A stretch of 64,000 nt of DNA, from the NCBI GenBank assembly GCA_001724175.1, contig MEDT01000039.1, positions 28,007 through 92,006 on the forward strand, written 5' to 3'. The notes under the pieces were generated by a model. That model did not search any database. It worked only from the letters and a program-made list of their open reading frames with translations, and was not told where the DNA came from. Position 1 is the stretch's first letter. Each line of letters starts with the position of its first letter. Below, piece by piece: positions 8,489-17,462 of the stretch. The DNA comes from Cytophagaceae bacterium SCN 52-12. Its GTDB lineage: Bacteria > Bacteroidota > Bacteroidia > Cytophagales > Spirosomataceae. The position numbers and the translations under genes are program-made.

Positions 8489-9592
8489 TTATTTCTTTCC
8501 AATCACTTCTTTTACCGCTTTCAAGTATTTCGCTTCCGGGTCTCCCTTGGTAGGCACCAGGTACCCGCCTTCGCCCAATTCGTTCCAGGCGTACAGGAGA
8601 ACGATCCGTTCGCGGGTGGTTTCTTCGGGGTGCTCGTCCATCCAGGTGATGGCTTTCTTCAGGAAGTCTTTGAATTGATCTACAGTGCGTTCGGGAAAAT
8701 ACCAGCCGGGTTTCTGGTTCAGCCCCGATGCACCCTCCCACGGGCGCTTGTCCCAGCCGACGGTTACTTCAGGAATATAGGGCTTTTCCCCGGAACCCGA
8801 CCAGTTTTTAAGATGGGCCGCCACCAGTTCTGAATAAGGATGTGCTTCTGAACCCGCCGCGTATCCCGGGATGATGTTGTAGTGCGTCCGGTGCGTAAAT
8901 CCTTTGGGTGAAGCCGAACCGCACCCCGCAATGGCGATGCCGTCGATGCCGCCGGCTCTGGCGGCCTGCTGCATCCTGGCGAGTCCTTCCTCATCGATCC
9001 CTTTTGAGTCAAAAAGCACTACCAGGGGCTTTCCTTCGACGGTAATATGCTGAGGGTCATTGAAATAGGGGAGCCAGTATTTGACGGCCTCTCCCCAGTT
9101 TTCAGGCCCGATAATCTCCGATCCGGTATGGTTTGCCACGAGAAGGCCGAACTTGATACGATGCTTGTTCCTGGCCTTCATGTAAAGGTTGAGGCTGGTA
9201 TGATGGGGGAGCGCCCCGATCGCTTCCGGGTTGATCGTGCCTTTATTGTCCCTCCAGTACCAGCAGAAAAGGAAAAAGCTGATGCCGTTATCAGCTGCGA
9301 GATCTATCTGCTTTTCCATAATTTCCAGGTCATCGTCGCGCCAGCCCCATACCGGCTCCCTTTCGGAGAATTCTTCGACGAACCTGCGGGTCAGGTGGGT
9401 AGGGGCATTTTTAGCCCAGGGCTCGTCGGGATTATCCGCATGCCTGTTCCGGCCTGCCCACCCGTCAAAATAATAAGCGCCGATCTCGACCTGCTTTTTG
9501 TCCGGAGCAGGCTGACCCAGGGAAGAAGGCATGTAACATGCCTGTATCGCAAGGGCGATCAGCCCTGCCGGAATTGATTTATACTTCAGCAT
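8489..9592 (-). CDS. glycoside hydrolase family 99-like / WbsX-like protein
   Basis: EIGAYYFDGW, NGISFFLFCWYW, KPLVVLF, LYAWNELGEGGYLVPTKGD. Confidence 0.82.
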   Translation of the reverse strand: MLKYKSIPAGLIALAIQACYMPSSLGQPAPDKKQVEIGAYYFDGWAGRNRHADNPDEPWAKNAPTHLTRRFVEEFSEREPVWGWRDDDLEIMEKQIDLAADNGISFFLFCWYWRDNKGTINPEAIGALPHHTSLNLYMKARNKHRIKFGLLVANHTGSEIIGPENWGEAVKYWLPYFNDPQHITVEGKPLVVLFDSKGIDEEGLARMQQAARAGGIDGIAIAGCGSASPKGFTHRTHYNIIPGYAAGSEAHPYSELVAAHLKNWSGSGEKPYIPEVTVGWDKRPWEGASGLNQKPGWYFPERTVDQFKDFLKKAITWMDEHPEETTRERIVLLYAWNELGEGGYLVPTKGDPEAKYLKAVKEVIGKK

Positions 9593-9596
9593 GTGC

Positions 9597-10613
9597 TTAT
9601 TGCGAAATAACTGGTTGGTACACTTCCATTATCACACCTCTGTCGCGAACGACCAGCGTGTCGGTGGCGGAGTAGGTGTTTTTCCCGTCCGAGAATTCGT
9701 AGCTGATATGGATCGCATCGCGTTTTTTGTTTCCCCATTCGTCGGCATCGCTGAGGAACTTCCCGGTCCCTTTGATTTCATAGGGAAAATCCTTCCCGCT
9801 GTTTACGGTACAGTTTTCGCCCGAGAAGGTAAGCAGGAGGTTCAGCGGACCCGTTACGATCGCGGAACGAAGGACGCCCGTTGCCGACACCTGGTTCTTG
9901 CTGGTAGTGGTCAGCTTCCATACCTCGTCTGAGGTAATATAGGGCTGCCTGTATGCTGTGGTCTCGGCGACTTGGCCCGTAGAATCTTTCAGTGTGCTCC
10001 TGCCCCTGTGGAAGTAGTTGCCGTGGTAAGGATTGACGTACCTGATGGCGAACATCGTGAAGTCCTTCGGAACGGCCTGCCAATGGGAAGTAATCCTGGG
10101 ATCGGGCGACGGCAATGCCGGATTGCCTCTCAGCACGCTGTCGAGATTGGTTACCTGGCTGATCCTGATGGGCACCACATAGGAGAGCCCTATGGCCAGC
10201 GTATCGTCGAAAAATGCGTCTTTCAGCTGTACCTCGATACTTCCGCTGACTTTTCCTGCCGGGATGACGATCTGGTCGGGGGAGCTTAGCGTATAATATT
10301 CCTGGGGCAGCGGACGTATCGGCGTCTGGGTAGATGCAAACAGCGCCTTTTCACACAGGCTGTTGTCTACCTGTATTTTGAAAATACGGTCCATGGTATT
10401 TTCGTAAACCCCTCCCATCGTGGTGGAAATGAGAAATTTATGATCGTTGTCGTTGGTGTTGTCATAAATGTCTTTTCCAAGCACCAGGGTCCGCACCGGG
10501 TACTGATAGGGGAAATAGCCGGTAGTGTAATCGAAATCGGGGAATTCGATTTCCTGGTTTTTACAAGCCGCCAAGGCTGTGAGCAGCATCAGCGCAAATG
10601 TTGTTTTCTTCAT
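9597..10613 (-). CDS. DUF1735/BT_3987-type surface lipoprotein
   Basis: Lipobox LTALAAC; FDYTTGYFPYQYPVRTLVLGKD typical of BT_3987-like PUL accessory lipoproteins. Confidence 0.78.
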   Translation of the reverse strand: MKKTTFALMLLTALAACKNQEIEFPDFDYTTGYFPYQYPVRTLVLGKDIYDNTNDNDHKFLISTTMGGVYENTMDRIFKIQVDNSLCEKALFASTQTPIRPLPQEYYTLSSPDQIVIPAGKVSGSIEVQLKDAFFDDTLAIGLSYVVPIRISQVTNLDSVLRGNPALPSPDPRITSHWQAVPKDFTMFAIRYVNPYHGNYFHRGRSTLKDSTGQVAETTAYRQPYITSDEVWKLTTTSKNQVSATGVLRSAIVTGPLNLLLTFSGENCTVNSGKDFPYEIKGTGKFLSDADEWGNKKRDAIHISYEFSDGKNTYSATDTLVVRDRGVIMEVYQPVISQ

Positions 10614-10638
10614 CTGTATAAAAAGGTTATCAGCTTTC

Positions 10639-10767
10639 AGAAGTCAGCAATCAGCTCTTTGTCCCTGAGCCTGTCGAAGGGTTCATCGACGGCGGGCGGC
10701 GTACCGCGGGGCCGCCCAGGCTTTGTGCGCGATCTACTGCGCGGCTGATAGCTGATTCCTGACTGCT
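10639..10767. repeat. 129-bp MITE-like/REP-like intergenic element
   Basis: Imperfect 18-bp terminal inverted repeats AGAAGTCAGCAATCAGCT / AGCTGATTCCTGACTGCT (16/18), internal CCCTGAGCCTGTCGAAGGG (10663-10681) and hairpin GGGCGGC-n10-GCCGCCC (10694-10717). Confidence 0.7.
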
Positions 10768-10786
10768 CATTGCTATTTCAAAAGAG

Positions 10787-12550
10787 TTACCAGCCTTTGT
10801 TCTGCACTAAGGCGTTGTATTTGACCACTTCTGTTTCCGGTACCGGGCCGTAATGCATGTATTCGTTGCTGAAGGCGCGCGGCTCTACGTCAACAACCGT
10901 CATCACGGAACCATTGATATTGATCCCCTTCGCGGGCTCGGTAAGATTTTCCTTCCAGCGTCGGAGGTCCCAGAAGCGGAAACCTTCAAAGCACAGCTCC
11001 AGGCGTCTTTCATTACGGATTACCTTACGCATGTCTTCTTTCGTAACGACGGAGGCGAGGTAGGCGTCGGGCTGCGGGATGCCCGCCCGCTTGCGCAGGG
11101 CTTCTATGACATTGCGCGCCGAAAAGCCGGCTGCTCCCGTACCATCGGGCCCCCAGGCTTCGTTGGCAGCTTCTGCGTAAATGAGAAACAGCTCGGTGTA
11201 GCGCATGTGTACTTCGTAGTGCTTTTGGGTAGTAGACGAGACCGGGTTGAGGTTGACCTCCTCTACGAGCAGCTTTTTAAGATAATAGCCGGTACGGGTC
11301 GAGCTCTCGATGGAGTCCTTGGCATTGACGCCTCCGCCGCGGCCGGTAAGAAGCGGTTTTCCTGAGAATGTGTTCCCGTTATAGGCAATGTAAAGCTGGA
11401 GGCGCGGGTCGCGGTTGGCATAGGGCGCCGACGGGTCGTAGTTGCTTGCCGGGTCAGTGATCGGGTATCCGTTTGCCGCCGGGAAGGCATCCACCAGGTT
11501 CTGGGTGGGATTTACATTGCCCCGGCCAAACAGCGAGGGCGGGAAGTTGGCCTGCTCGCGTGTGTTGGAGTTGGCTACCGATCTTCGCCACAGGATCTCT
11601 TTCTGGTCGATCGGCGAACCGGCCGAAACGTTCAGGGCATCCACCAGCGATTTCAGGTAAAAACGGTGTCCGGCAGGATCGATACCGGCAATTCCGCCGA
11701 TGGTGTTGAGCACCTCTCCTGCAAAACCTGCCGTCTTTTCCCAGAGCGCCGTATTCCCGCTGTTGAATGCCGGGCTGGCTTCCAGCAGGGCCACCCGGGC
11801 TTTCAGAGCCTTTGCCATCCTGGCGCTGATCCGCTGGTTGAGCTCATTGCCGAAAATAATATTGTAGTTGACCACCGACACGTTCTGATATCCCGGAGGC
11901 AGCTGGCCGGGGTCCGATATATTCCTGTAATCGTTCATGGTAAGGTATTCCAGCGACCGGTCGATATCGGAGTAAATCTGCGCGACGGATTGGGCGAAAG
12001 TAGCCCTGGGAATATTGAAGTCGGCGTTTACGTCAAGGAAACGGTCGATGACCGGGATCCCGAGCATCTGTCCGTCGGCCCCGGGGCCTGCCGTCGTGAC
12101 CAGCAGGTGATACTGGAACAAGGCGCGCAGCGCATAAGCCTCTCCTTTGAAGCGCTGGGTGTACATCCATTGCAGTTCGGGGATGGATTGCTTCCAGTTT
12201 ACCTCGTCTACCATATCGAGAAACTGGTTGATGCTCTGGATCGCTGCGATACAGTTTTCCCATTGGCTGACAGGGTTGAAAATGGCCGACCATTGGCCGG
12301 TAGCCATCCGCAGGTAGTTGTTCAGCTTATCGTTGCTGACCGCGTCGTCGGTGGCTACGTCGTTAAAGCTGAGGGAGTTGGTAGGGATTTTCGTATAAGC
12401 CGCTATGAGTACGCCCTCGGCAAAAGAAGGGTTTTCATGAACACGATCGATCGTGGCATGATTGTCATCTACCGGGTCGAGCACGCCGCATGCCGACAGG
12501 TAAACGGTAAGCAGCAATGGCAGGCCGTAAGTCTTTATTGATTGTAACAT
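10787..12550 (-). CDS. RagB/SusD family nutrient-uptake lipoprotein
   Basis: Lipobox LSACG; RNERRLELCFEGFRFWDLRRW C-terminal SusD motif. Confidence 0.93.
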   Translation of the reverse strand: MLQSIKTYGLPLLLTVYLSACGVLDPVDDNHATIDRVHENPSFAEGVLIAAYTKIPTNSLSFNDVATDDAVSNDKLNNYLRMATGQWSAIFNPVSQWENCIAAIQSINQFLDMVDEVNWKQSIPELQWMYTQRFKGEAYALRALFQYHLLVTTAGPGADGQMLGIPVIDRFLDVNADFNIPRATFAQSVAQIYSDIDRSLEYLTMNDYRNISDPGQLPPGYQNVSVVNYNIIFGNELNQRISARMAKALKARVALLEASPAFNSGNTALWEKTAGFAGEVLNTIGGIAGIDPAGHRFYLKSLVDALNVSAGSPIDQKEILWRRSVANSNTREQANFPPSLFGRGNVNPTQNLVDAFPAANGYPITDPASNYDPSAPYANRDPRLQLYIAYNGNTFSGKPLLTGRGGGVNAKDSIESSTRTGYYLKKLLVEEVNLNPVSSTTQKHYEVHMRYTELFLIYAEAANEAWGPDGTGAAGFSARNVIEALRKRAGIPQPDAYLASVVTKEDMRKVIRNERRLELCFEGFRFWDLRRWKENLTEPAKGININGSVMTVVDVEPRAFSNEYMHYGPVPETEVVKYNALVQNKGW

Positions 12551-12566
12551 ATTTCTTGTCTTAAAA

Positions 12567-15557
12567 TTAGAACCATGCGTTTAACCCGATGGAAAATGAC
12601 CTGTACTGAGGCTCAATTCCTATGTTCCGCTCCATGATACGACGGTTTTTGGAAATGGTCATCAGGTTGGAAGCGTCTGCAAAGACAGACAGCTGCTTCA
12701 TCGTGAGCTTGTTTGACGTCATCGGGATATCATACGTAAGCTGCACCCTGTCGACCTTAAAATAATTGCCGGAATACAGCCAGAAGGTGGAGCTCCTGTA
12801 ATTGTTGGTATTGGCGATGGAGCTCAGGCGCGGGTAGGTGGCGGTCGCTTTCGTAGCCTCGGTCCACCTGTTCAGTACAAACGAGGAGTATTTGTCGTCT
12901 GCGTCCACCCAGTAGTAATCCCCTTCCAGCATGCCGTCTGCGCCCGATCTCCCGTTGCCGCGGGCAAACAGCGTCAGGTTCTTGTAGGATACCTTGAGAT
13001 TCAGGCCGTACGAAAACGGTGATTGCCACCGGCCGATATACTTTTCGTCGTTGGCGTCTATTATCCCGTCATTGTTCTGGTCGACATACCTGATATCACC
13101 GGGCTTCACCGTTCCGAAAGCCTGCACGGCATGGCTGGCAATATCTGCCTGGCTGGAGAAAAAGCCGTCGGCGATAAGGCCGTAGCGGGCGTCTACCGGT
13201 CTGCCGGTGCGGTACCGGTAGCCATCGGCATAAATCTCATCCCTCTTTTTCACTTTCGACGTGGCGTAAAGCGCGTTGGCGCCGACCGCTACATGAAAGG
13301 CCCCGATATTCCGCTGATAGGAAAGCCCCAGCTCAGCTCCCTTGTAGGCATTTTTGCCGAAGTTCTGGAAAGGGATGTAGTTGGTGAAGTAGCTTGGGAA
13401 GATCGTTTGCGGACGCGTGATCAGGTCGGAATAAGTGCTTGCAAAGACGTTGGCGTCGATGAAAAGCTGGCGGTCGAACCATACGCTCTCGATCCCGAAA
13501 TTGACCTCCCGCCTTTTCTCGAAAGAGAGGCGCGGGTTACCGCTGTTGGCCGGCAAAGTCCCTGATCTGGACCTTGTTCCTTCGTACCAGGAATAAGAGC
13601 CCGAGGTGCCGTAGCGGTCGTCATAGTAATAAAAGCCCGAGATACCGGCATCCGAGTTCATTTCTCCGGCCGAAAGGCGCAGCTTCAGGAAGTCCACGGC
13701 CGTTGCGGAAGCCATGAAGTCTTCCGCGCTCACTACCCAGGCTACGCCGAGGGAAGGAGAGAAGGCCGTCCGGTTGCCGGGCGGGAGCTTCACGGAATTG
13801 ACATAGGCGCCACTGAAGTCAACGAGGTATTTGTTCTGATAACCGTAGGTAAGCCTGAGCCCGAGGTTCGCGTTTTTGTTGCCCTGGAGGCTTTCCTGGG
13901 CCTTGTCGTGGGCCATGAACCCGAGCAGGGAGCCCGAAACCGTGTGTACTTCGTTGAAGGTACGGTTGTAGTCAAGCAGGCCGTAAAAACCGATCCGTCT
14001 CCTGTAGGAGGCATTTCCTACGTTCTGGGTGCCCGAACGTACATCTTCGCCGAATTGCTTCAGGCTGACTATACGGTCCTGCGTCTCGTCCCATGTGGGC
14101 TCATATACGGAATACTGGTTGCTGATATACTGGTCGTACAGGGTGAAGTAATCGAAGCTGAAGTTCGTATGGAAGGCCAGGCCCTGCACAGACCTGCCCA
14201 GGTCGAAATCGATACGGTTGTTGAAAGAAAAAGTACGCTGTACGCGTTCGTTCGTTCCGCCCGACCAGGCATTGGCGATGGGGTTGGTCTGGTAGCTGGT
14301 GGTACCGCCCAGCAGGTACATCCCGTTGATATCGTTTTTCCGCTGCATCAGCACGGGGTTTTCCCGATCCATCAAAGAAATGGGCAGCAGGGGAGAAAAC
14401 AGGTTAGGCCGCAGGGAGTCGGCAGCGGCCCAGTAGTCGCCGCGCGGACCGTTGCTGTTGTTCAGCACAACAACCGCATCCAGGGCGCTTTTGATCCAGG
14501 AGTTGACCTTGAGGTCGACGTTGCCTCTGATATTGAAGACGTTGGATTTAGCTCCTTTCCCTTCGCCGAAATTGTAAAGGCTCCCGGTCTGGCTCCATCC
14601 TATGTTGGAATAATAGGTAGCAACGCTGTTTCCGCCGGAGAAATCGACCGTGGCCCTCGAAAACGGTTTCTGTGACCGCAGGTACTCGCTCGAGTAGTAA
14701 TCGATGCTGGGGTAGCGGTATGGATTCCCGTTACGGTATTTCTGGATCAGCTCCGAAGAATACTGGACGCCGAGGCCGTCATTGAGCCGGGCCTCGTTGT
14801 AAAGCTGCATATAGTCGGCGGAAGAGAGGTACTCCGGGAGCTCGGTCGGCCGGGAGATACCGTAAAACGCCTGGGCATTGATCTGCCTTTTGTAGGCTTC
14901 CCCCCGTTTTGTTGTGACCAGGACTACTCCGTTTACGGCGTCGTTACCGTACAATATGGCGGAGTTGATGTCCTTCAGCACCGATATCTGCTCGACTTCG
15001 GCGAGGTTGAGCGTGCTGATGTCGCGCGGAAGGCCGTCGACGATAAACAGCGCATTTCCGATCCCGCGGATATTGGAGCTGCCCAGCATACCCGGCAGCA
15101 TCCCGGTCAGCGCTGAAGCGAGGGTCTGGGTGTTGTCGTACCTTCTGAGCTGAGAGGGGTTCAGCACGCTGACCGCATTGACCAGCCCGGCTTTCTTTGT
15201 CGTGCCGAAGGCGACCCGCACCTTGTCTTTTTCTCCCGACAGGAAAGATGCTTTTTTCAGGATGAGCGTCTGGCCCACGCCGTATTCTCCGGCTTCGAAC
15301 ACTGCCGGCTCGTAGCCGGGAGCTTCGATCAGCAGGTTTCCGATCACGGATGCAGAGAAGGAAAACTCTCCCGCCTTGCCGGATTTTACCACGTCTACCC
15401 CTTCATTGGCGTAAATCAGCGCCCCTTCCACAGGCCTGCCGTTTTCATCGTTTACTGCAGCCTGCAGCCGGGGTGCGGGCTGCTGAGCCGGCGACAGCAA
15501 AGGCCAAAACAACAGCATACAACCTGCAAGGGCTGTTATATATCTATGTATTTTCAT
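12567..15557 (-). CDS. SusC/RagA family TonB-linked outer membrane protein, no STN domain
   Basis: TonB plug with LFIVDGLPRDISTLNLAEVEQISVLKDINSAILYGNDAVNGVVLVTTKRG; C-terminal ISKNRRIMERNIGIEPQYRSFSIGLNAWF. Confidence 0.93.
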   Translation of the reverse strand: MKIHRYITALAGCMLLFWPLLSPAQQPAPRLQAAVNDENGRPVEGALIYANEGVDVVKSGKAGEFSFSASVIGNLLIEAPGYEPAVFEAGEYGVGQTLILKKASFLSGEKDKVRVAFGTTKKAGLVNAVSVLNPSQLRRYDNTQTLASALTGMLPGMLGSSNIRGIGNALFIVDGLPRDISTLNLAEVEQISVLKDINSAILYGNDAVNGVVLVTTKRGEAYKRQINAQAFYGISRPTELPEYLSSADYMQLYNEARLNDGLGVQYSSELIQKYRNGNPYRYPSIDYYSSEYLRSQKPFSRATVDFSGGNSVATYYSNIGWSQTGSLYNFGEGKGAKSNVFNIRGNVDLKVNSWIKSALDAVVVLNNSNGPRGDYWAAADSLRPNLFSPLLPISLMDRENPVLMQRKNDINGMYLLGGTTSYQTNPIANAWSGGTNERVQRTFSFNNRIDFDLGRSVQGLAFHTNFSFDYFTLYDQYISNQYSVYEPTWDETQDRIVSLKQFGEDVRSGTQNVGNASYRRRIGFYGLLDYNRTFNEVHTVSGSLLGFMAHDKAQESLQGNKNANLGLRLTYGYQNKYLVDFSGAYVNSVKLPPGNRTAFSPSLGVAWVVSAEDFMASATAVDFLKLRLSAGEMNSDAGISGFYYYDDRYGTSGSYSWYEGTRSRSGTLPANSGNPRLSFEKRREVNFGIESVWFDRQLFIDANVFASTYSDLITRPQTIFPSYFTNYIPFQNFGKNAYKGAELGLSYQRNIGAFHVAVGANALYATSKVKKRDEIYADGYRYRTGRPVDARYGLIADGFFSSQADIASHAVQAFGTVKPGDIRYVDQNNDGIIDANDEKYIGRWQSPFSYGLNLKVSYKNLTLFARGNGRSGADGMLEGDYYWVDADDKYSSFVLNRWTEATKATATYPRLSSIANTNNYRSSTFWLYSGNYFKVDRVQLTYDIPMTSNKLTMKQLSVFADASNLMTISKNRRIMERNIGIEPQYRSFSIGLNAWF

Positions 15558-15611
15558 GTATTTCAGAAAAGATTTTAGCTATGAGTAATTAGCCGTTTTA
15601 TTCAAAACTTC

Positions 15612-17459
15612 CTACCAGCCCGGATTCTGTGAGAACCCTTCGTATAGCCTGGTATCTCCCAATTGGAAAGGCAGCCAGTTATGCCGTTTTTCAAAAACAC
15701 GCTGTACGACTACCCTTTCGCGGAGGTTAATGGGCTTGCCGTCGCTGCCGAGGTCAAAATCAATAGCTGTTTTGTCGATATATTCGGCATTGCCCGCAAT
15801 ATTCCAGCGACGCAGGTCGAAAAACCGGTGTCCTTCGAAGGCAAATTCTACCGCGCGCTCACGGATGATCTGTTTCATAAATGCATCTTTGGAAGCGGTG
15901 TACCTGGCCGGGAGAGCAGGCAGCTGGGCGCGGGTCCGGATGATGTTGACGGCATCGATTGCGGTCAGGGCGCTGCCTGCTGCCGTCGACGTCGGTGATC
16001 CGTACCCGTGAAGCACGGCTTCGGCATAGATCAGGTATACATCGGCCAGCCGCATGATAGGATGATAGGACTGGAAATTACTCCAGCGGTTATCCCAGGG
16101 GTTATTTCCCTTGGGCGTCCATTTCCGGTAAAAGTAGCCGGTAACGCTTCCGGCAACGCCAGCGCTGGCAGGTGTGCCGTTGCGGTGCCTGCCCGAGTTG
16201 GACAATTGGGCAAATTCATTTTCCTTAGCTGCCGCCGCCACTGCGTTGTCGACCAGCCGCACCCCTTCGTAGACGATATCGACATAAAACCTGGGCTCCC
16301 GGCCTGTCCAGGGCTGGTTGGGATCATAGCCCGATTCGGGGTCGTCTATGGGCAGGCCGTTCGCCATACCATAGTTTTTAATGAAGTTATGCGTGGGTAC
16401 TTCCACGCGGTTGTTGCCGGCGCCGAACTGGACCGGGTTGGTGGTCCGGTTGGTTGTAAAGCGCACAAAGCTCGGTATGATCACGGTCGGGTTCATAATG
16501 ACTTCGGTCCCGCCCGAACGTTCGCGGTTACCCGGCGACCATACCCAGAAATTGTCTGTCCAGGTATCCCAGCTCTGAAGCTTGTAAGCGCCCGACTCAT
16601 TGCAGATTTTGATCACTTCGGCTGCTACGTCGGCCGCCTGCTTCGCGAGCTCGGTATCGTAGGCGTTGTTGCCTGTCGACGACTCGTTCATCATCGGGCT
16701 TGCGGCGTACAGCAGGTTGCGGGCCAGCATCGAAAGCGCGTGGATTTTAGTAATGCGCTGCGAGTTATTGCCCAATGTAGCCTGGCCGACGGTCGTGTCA
16801 TCCCATTTGAGCGGGAGCAGGGCAGCGGCGGCGCGGAAGTCTTCCGCTACTTTCAATGCTGTTTCACGGTAGGTCATGCGCGGCAGCTTCAGTTCCTCTG
16901 ACGACGACAGCACTTCGTTTATATAAGGTAATCCGCCATACCAGCGCATCAGTTCAAAGTGGAAGTAGGCCCTGAAAAACAGGCATTGACCTTCGATCAC
17001 GCTGCGGGCTTCCGGGGTGGCGTTTGCCAGCAGCTCGAGCTTGCTCAGACCGAGGTTGGCCTTGCGGATGGCGTACCAGGCAAATGGCCATACGCGCATC
17101 CGGGTGAGGTTGCCGCTATAATCCATCCGGGGACTGGCCGCATACAGGAAGGTAGTCTGGTTCCAGTAGTTGCCGTCGTCCCAGGGAAGGGGTACATTGC
17201 ACAGCACTTCGTCGGAGGCGCTGAAGTTGTAATACTGGTTTCCGCCCAATACCTTGTGGATGTCTACGATACAATCGTACATCTCTTCGACGAATCCCTG
17301 GAAGCTTACAAAGCTGCCGAAAACGTCGGTATCGGTAATGCTCGCTTCGGGAGCCTTGTCCAGATAGTCCTCGCAGCTGCCGAAAAGAAAACCGGCGAGC
17401 ACCATCGGCACGATCAGGCGCCATCTGTTTTTATGAATTGTATTTTTTATGATTCGCAT
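15612..17459 (-). CDS. RagB/SusD family nutrient-uptake lipoprotein
   Basis: LFGSCEDYLDKAPEASITD; IIRERAVEFAFEGHRFFDLRRW. Confidence 0.93.
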   Translation of the reverse strand: MRIIKNTIHKNRWRLIVPMVLAGFLFGSCEDYLDKAPEASITDTDVFGSFVSFQGFVEEMYDCIVDIHKVLGGNQYYNFSASDEVLCNVPLPWDDGNYWNQTTFLYAASPRMDYSGNLTRMRVWPFAWYAIRKANLGLSKLELLANATPEARSVIEGQCLFFRAYFHFELMRWYGGLPYINEVLSSSEELKLPRMTYRETALKVAEDFRAAAALLPLKWDDTTVGQATLGNNSQRITKIHALSMLARNLLYAASPMMNESSTGNNAYDTELAKQAADVAAEVIKICNESGAYKLQSWDTWTDNFWVWSPGNRERSGGTEVIMNPTVIIPSFVRFTTNRTTNPVQFGAGNNRVEVPTHNFIKNYGMANGLPIDDPESGYDPNQPWTGREPRFYVDIVYEGVRLVDNAVAAAAKENEFAQLSNSGRHRNGTPASAGVAGSVTGYFYRKWTPKGNNPWDNRWSNFQSYHPIMRLADVYLIYAEAVLHGYGSPTSTAAGSALTAIDAVNIIRTRAQLPALPARYTASKDAFMKQIIRERAVEFAFEGHRFFDLRRWNIAGNAEYIDKTAIDFDLGSDGKPINLRERVVVQRVFEKRHNWLPFQLGDTRLYEGFSQNPGW

Positions 17460-17462
17460 ACC

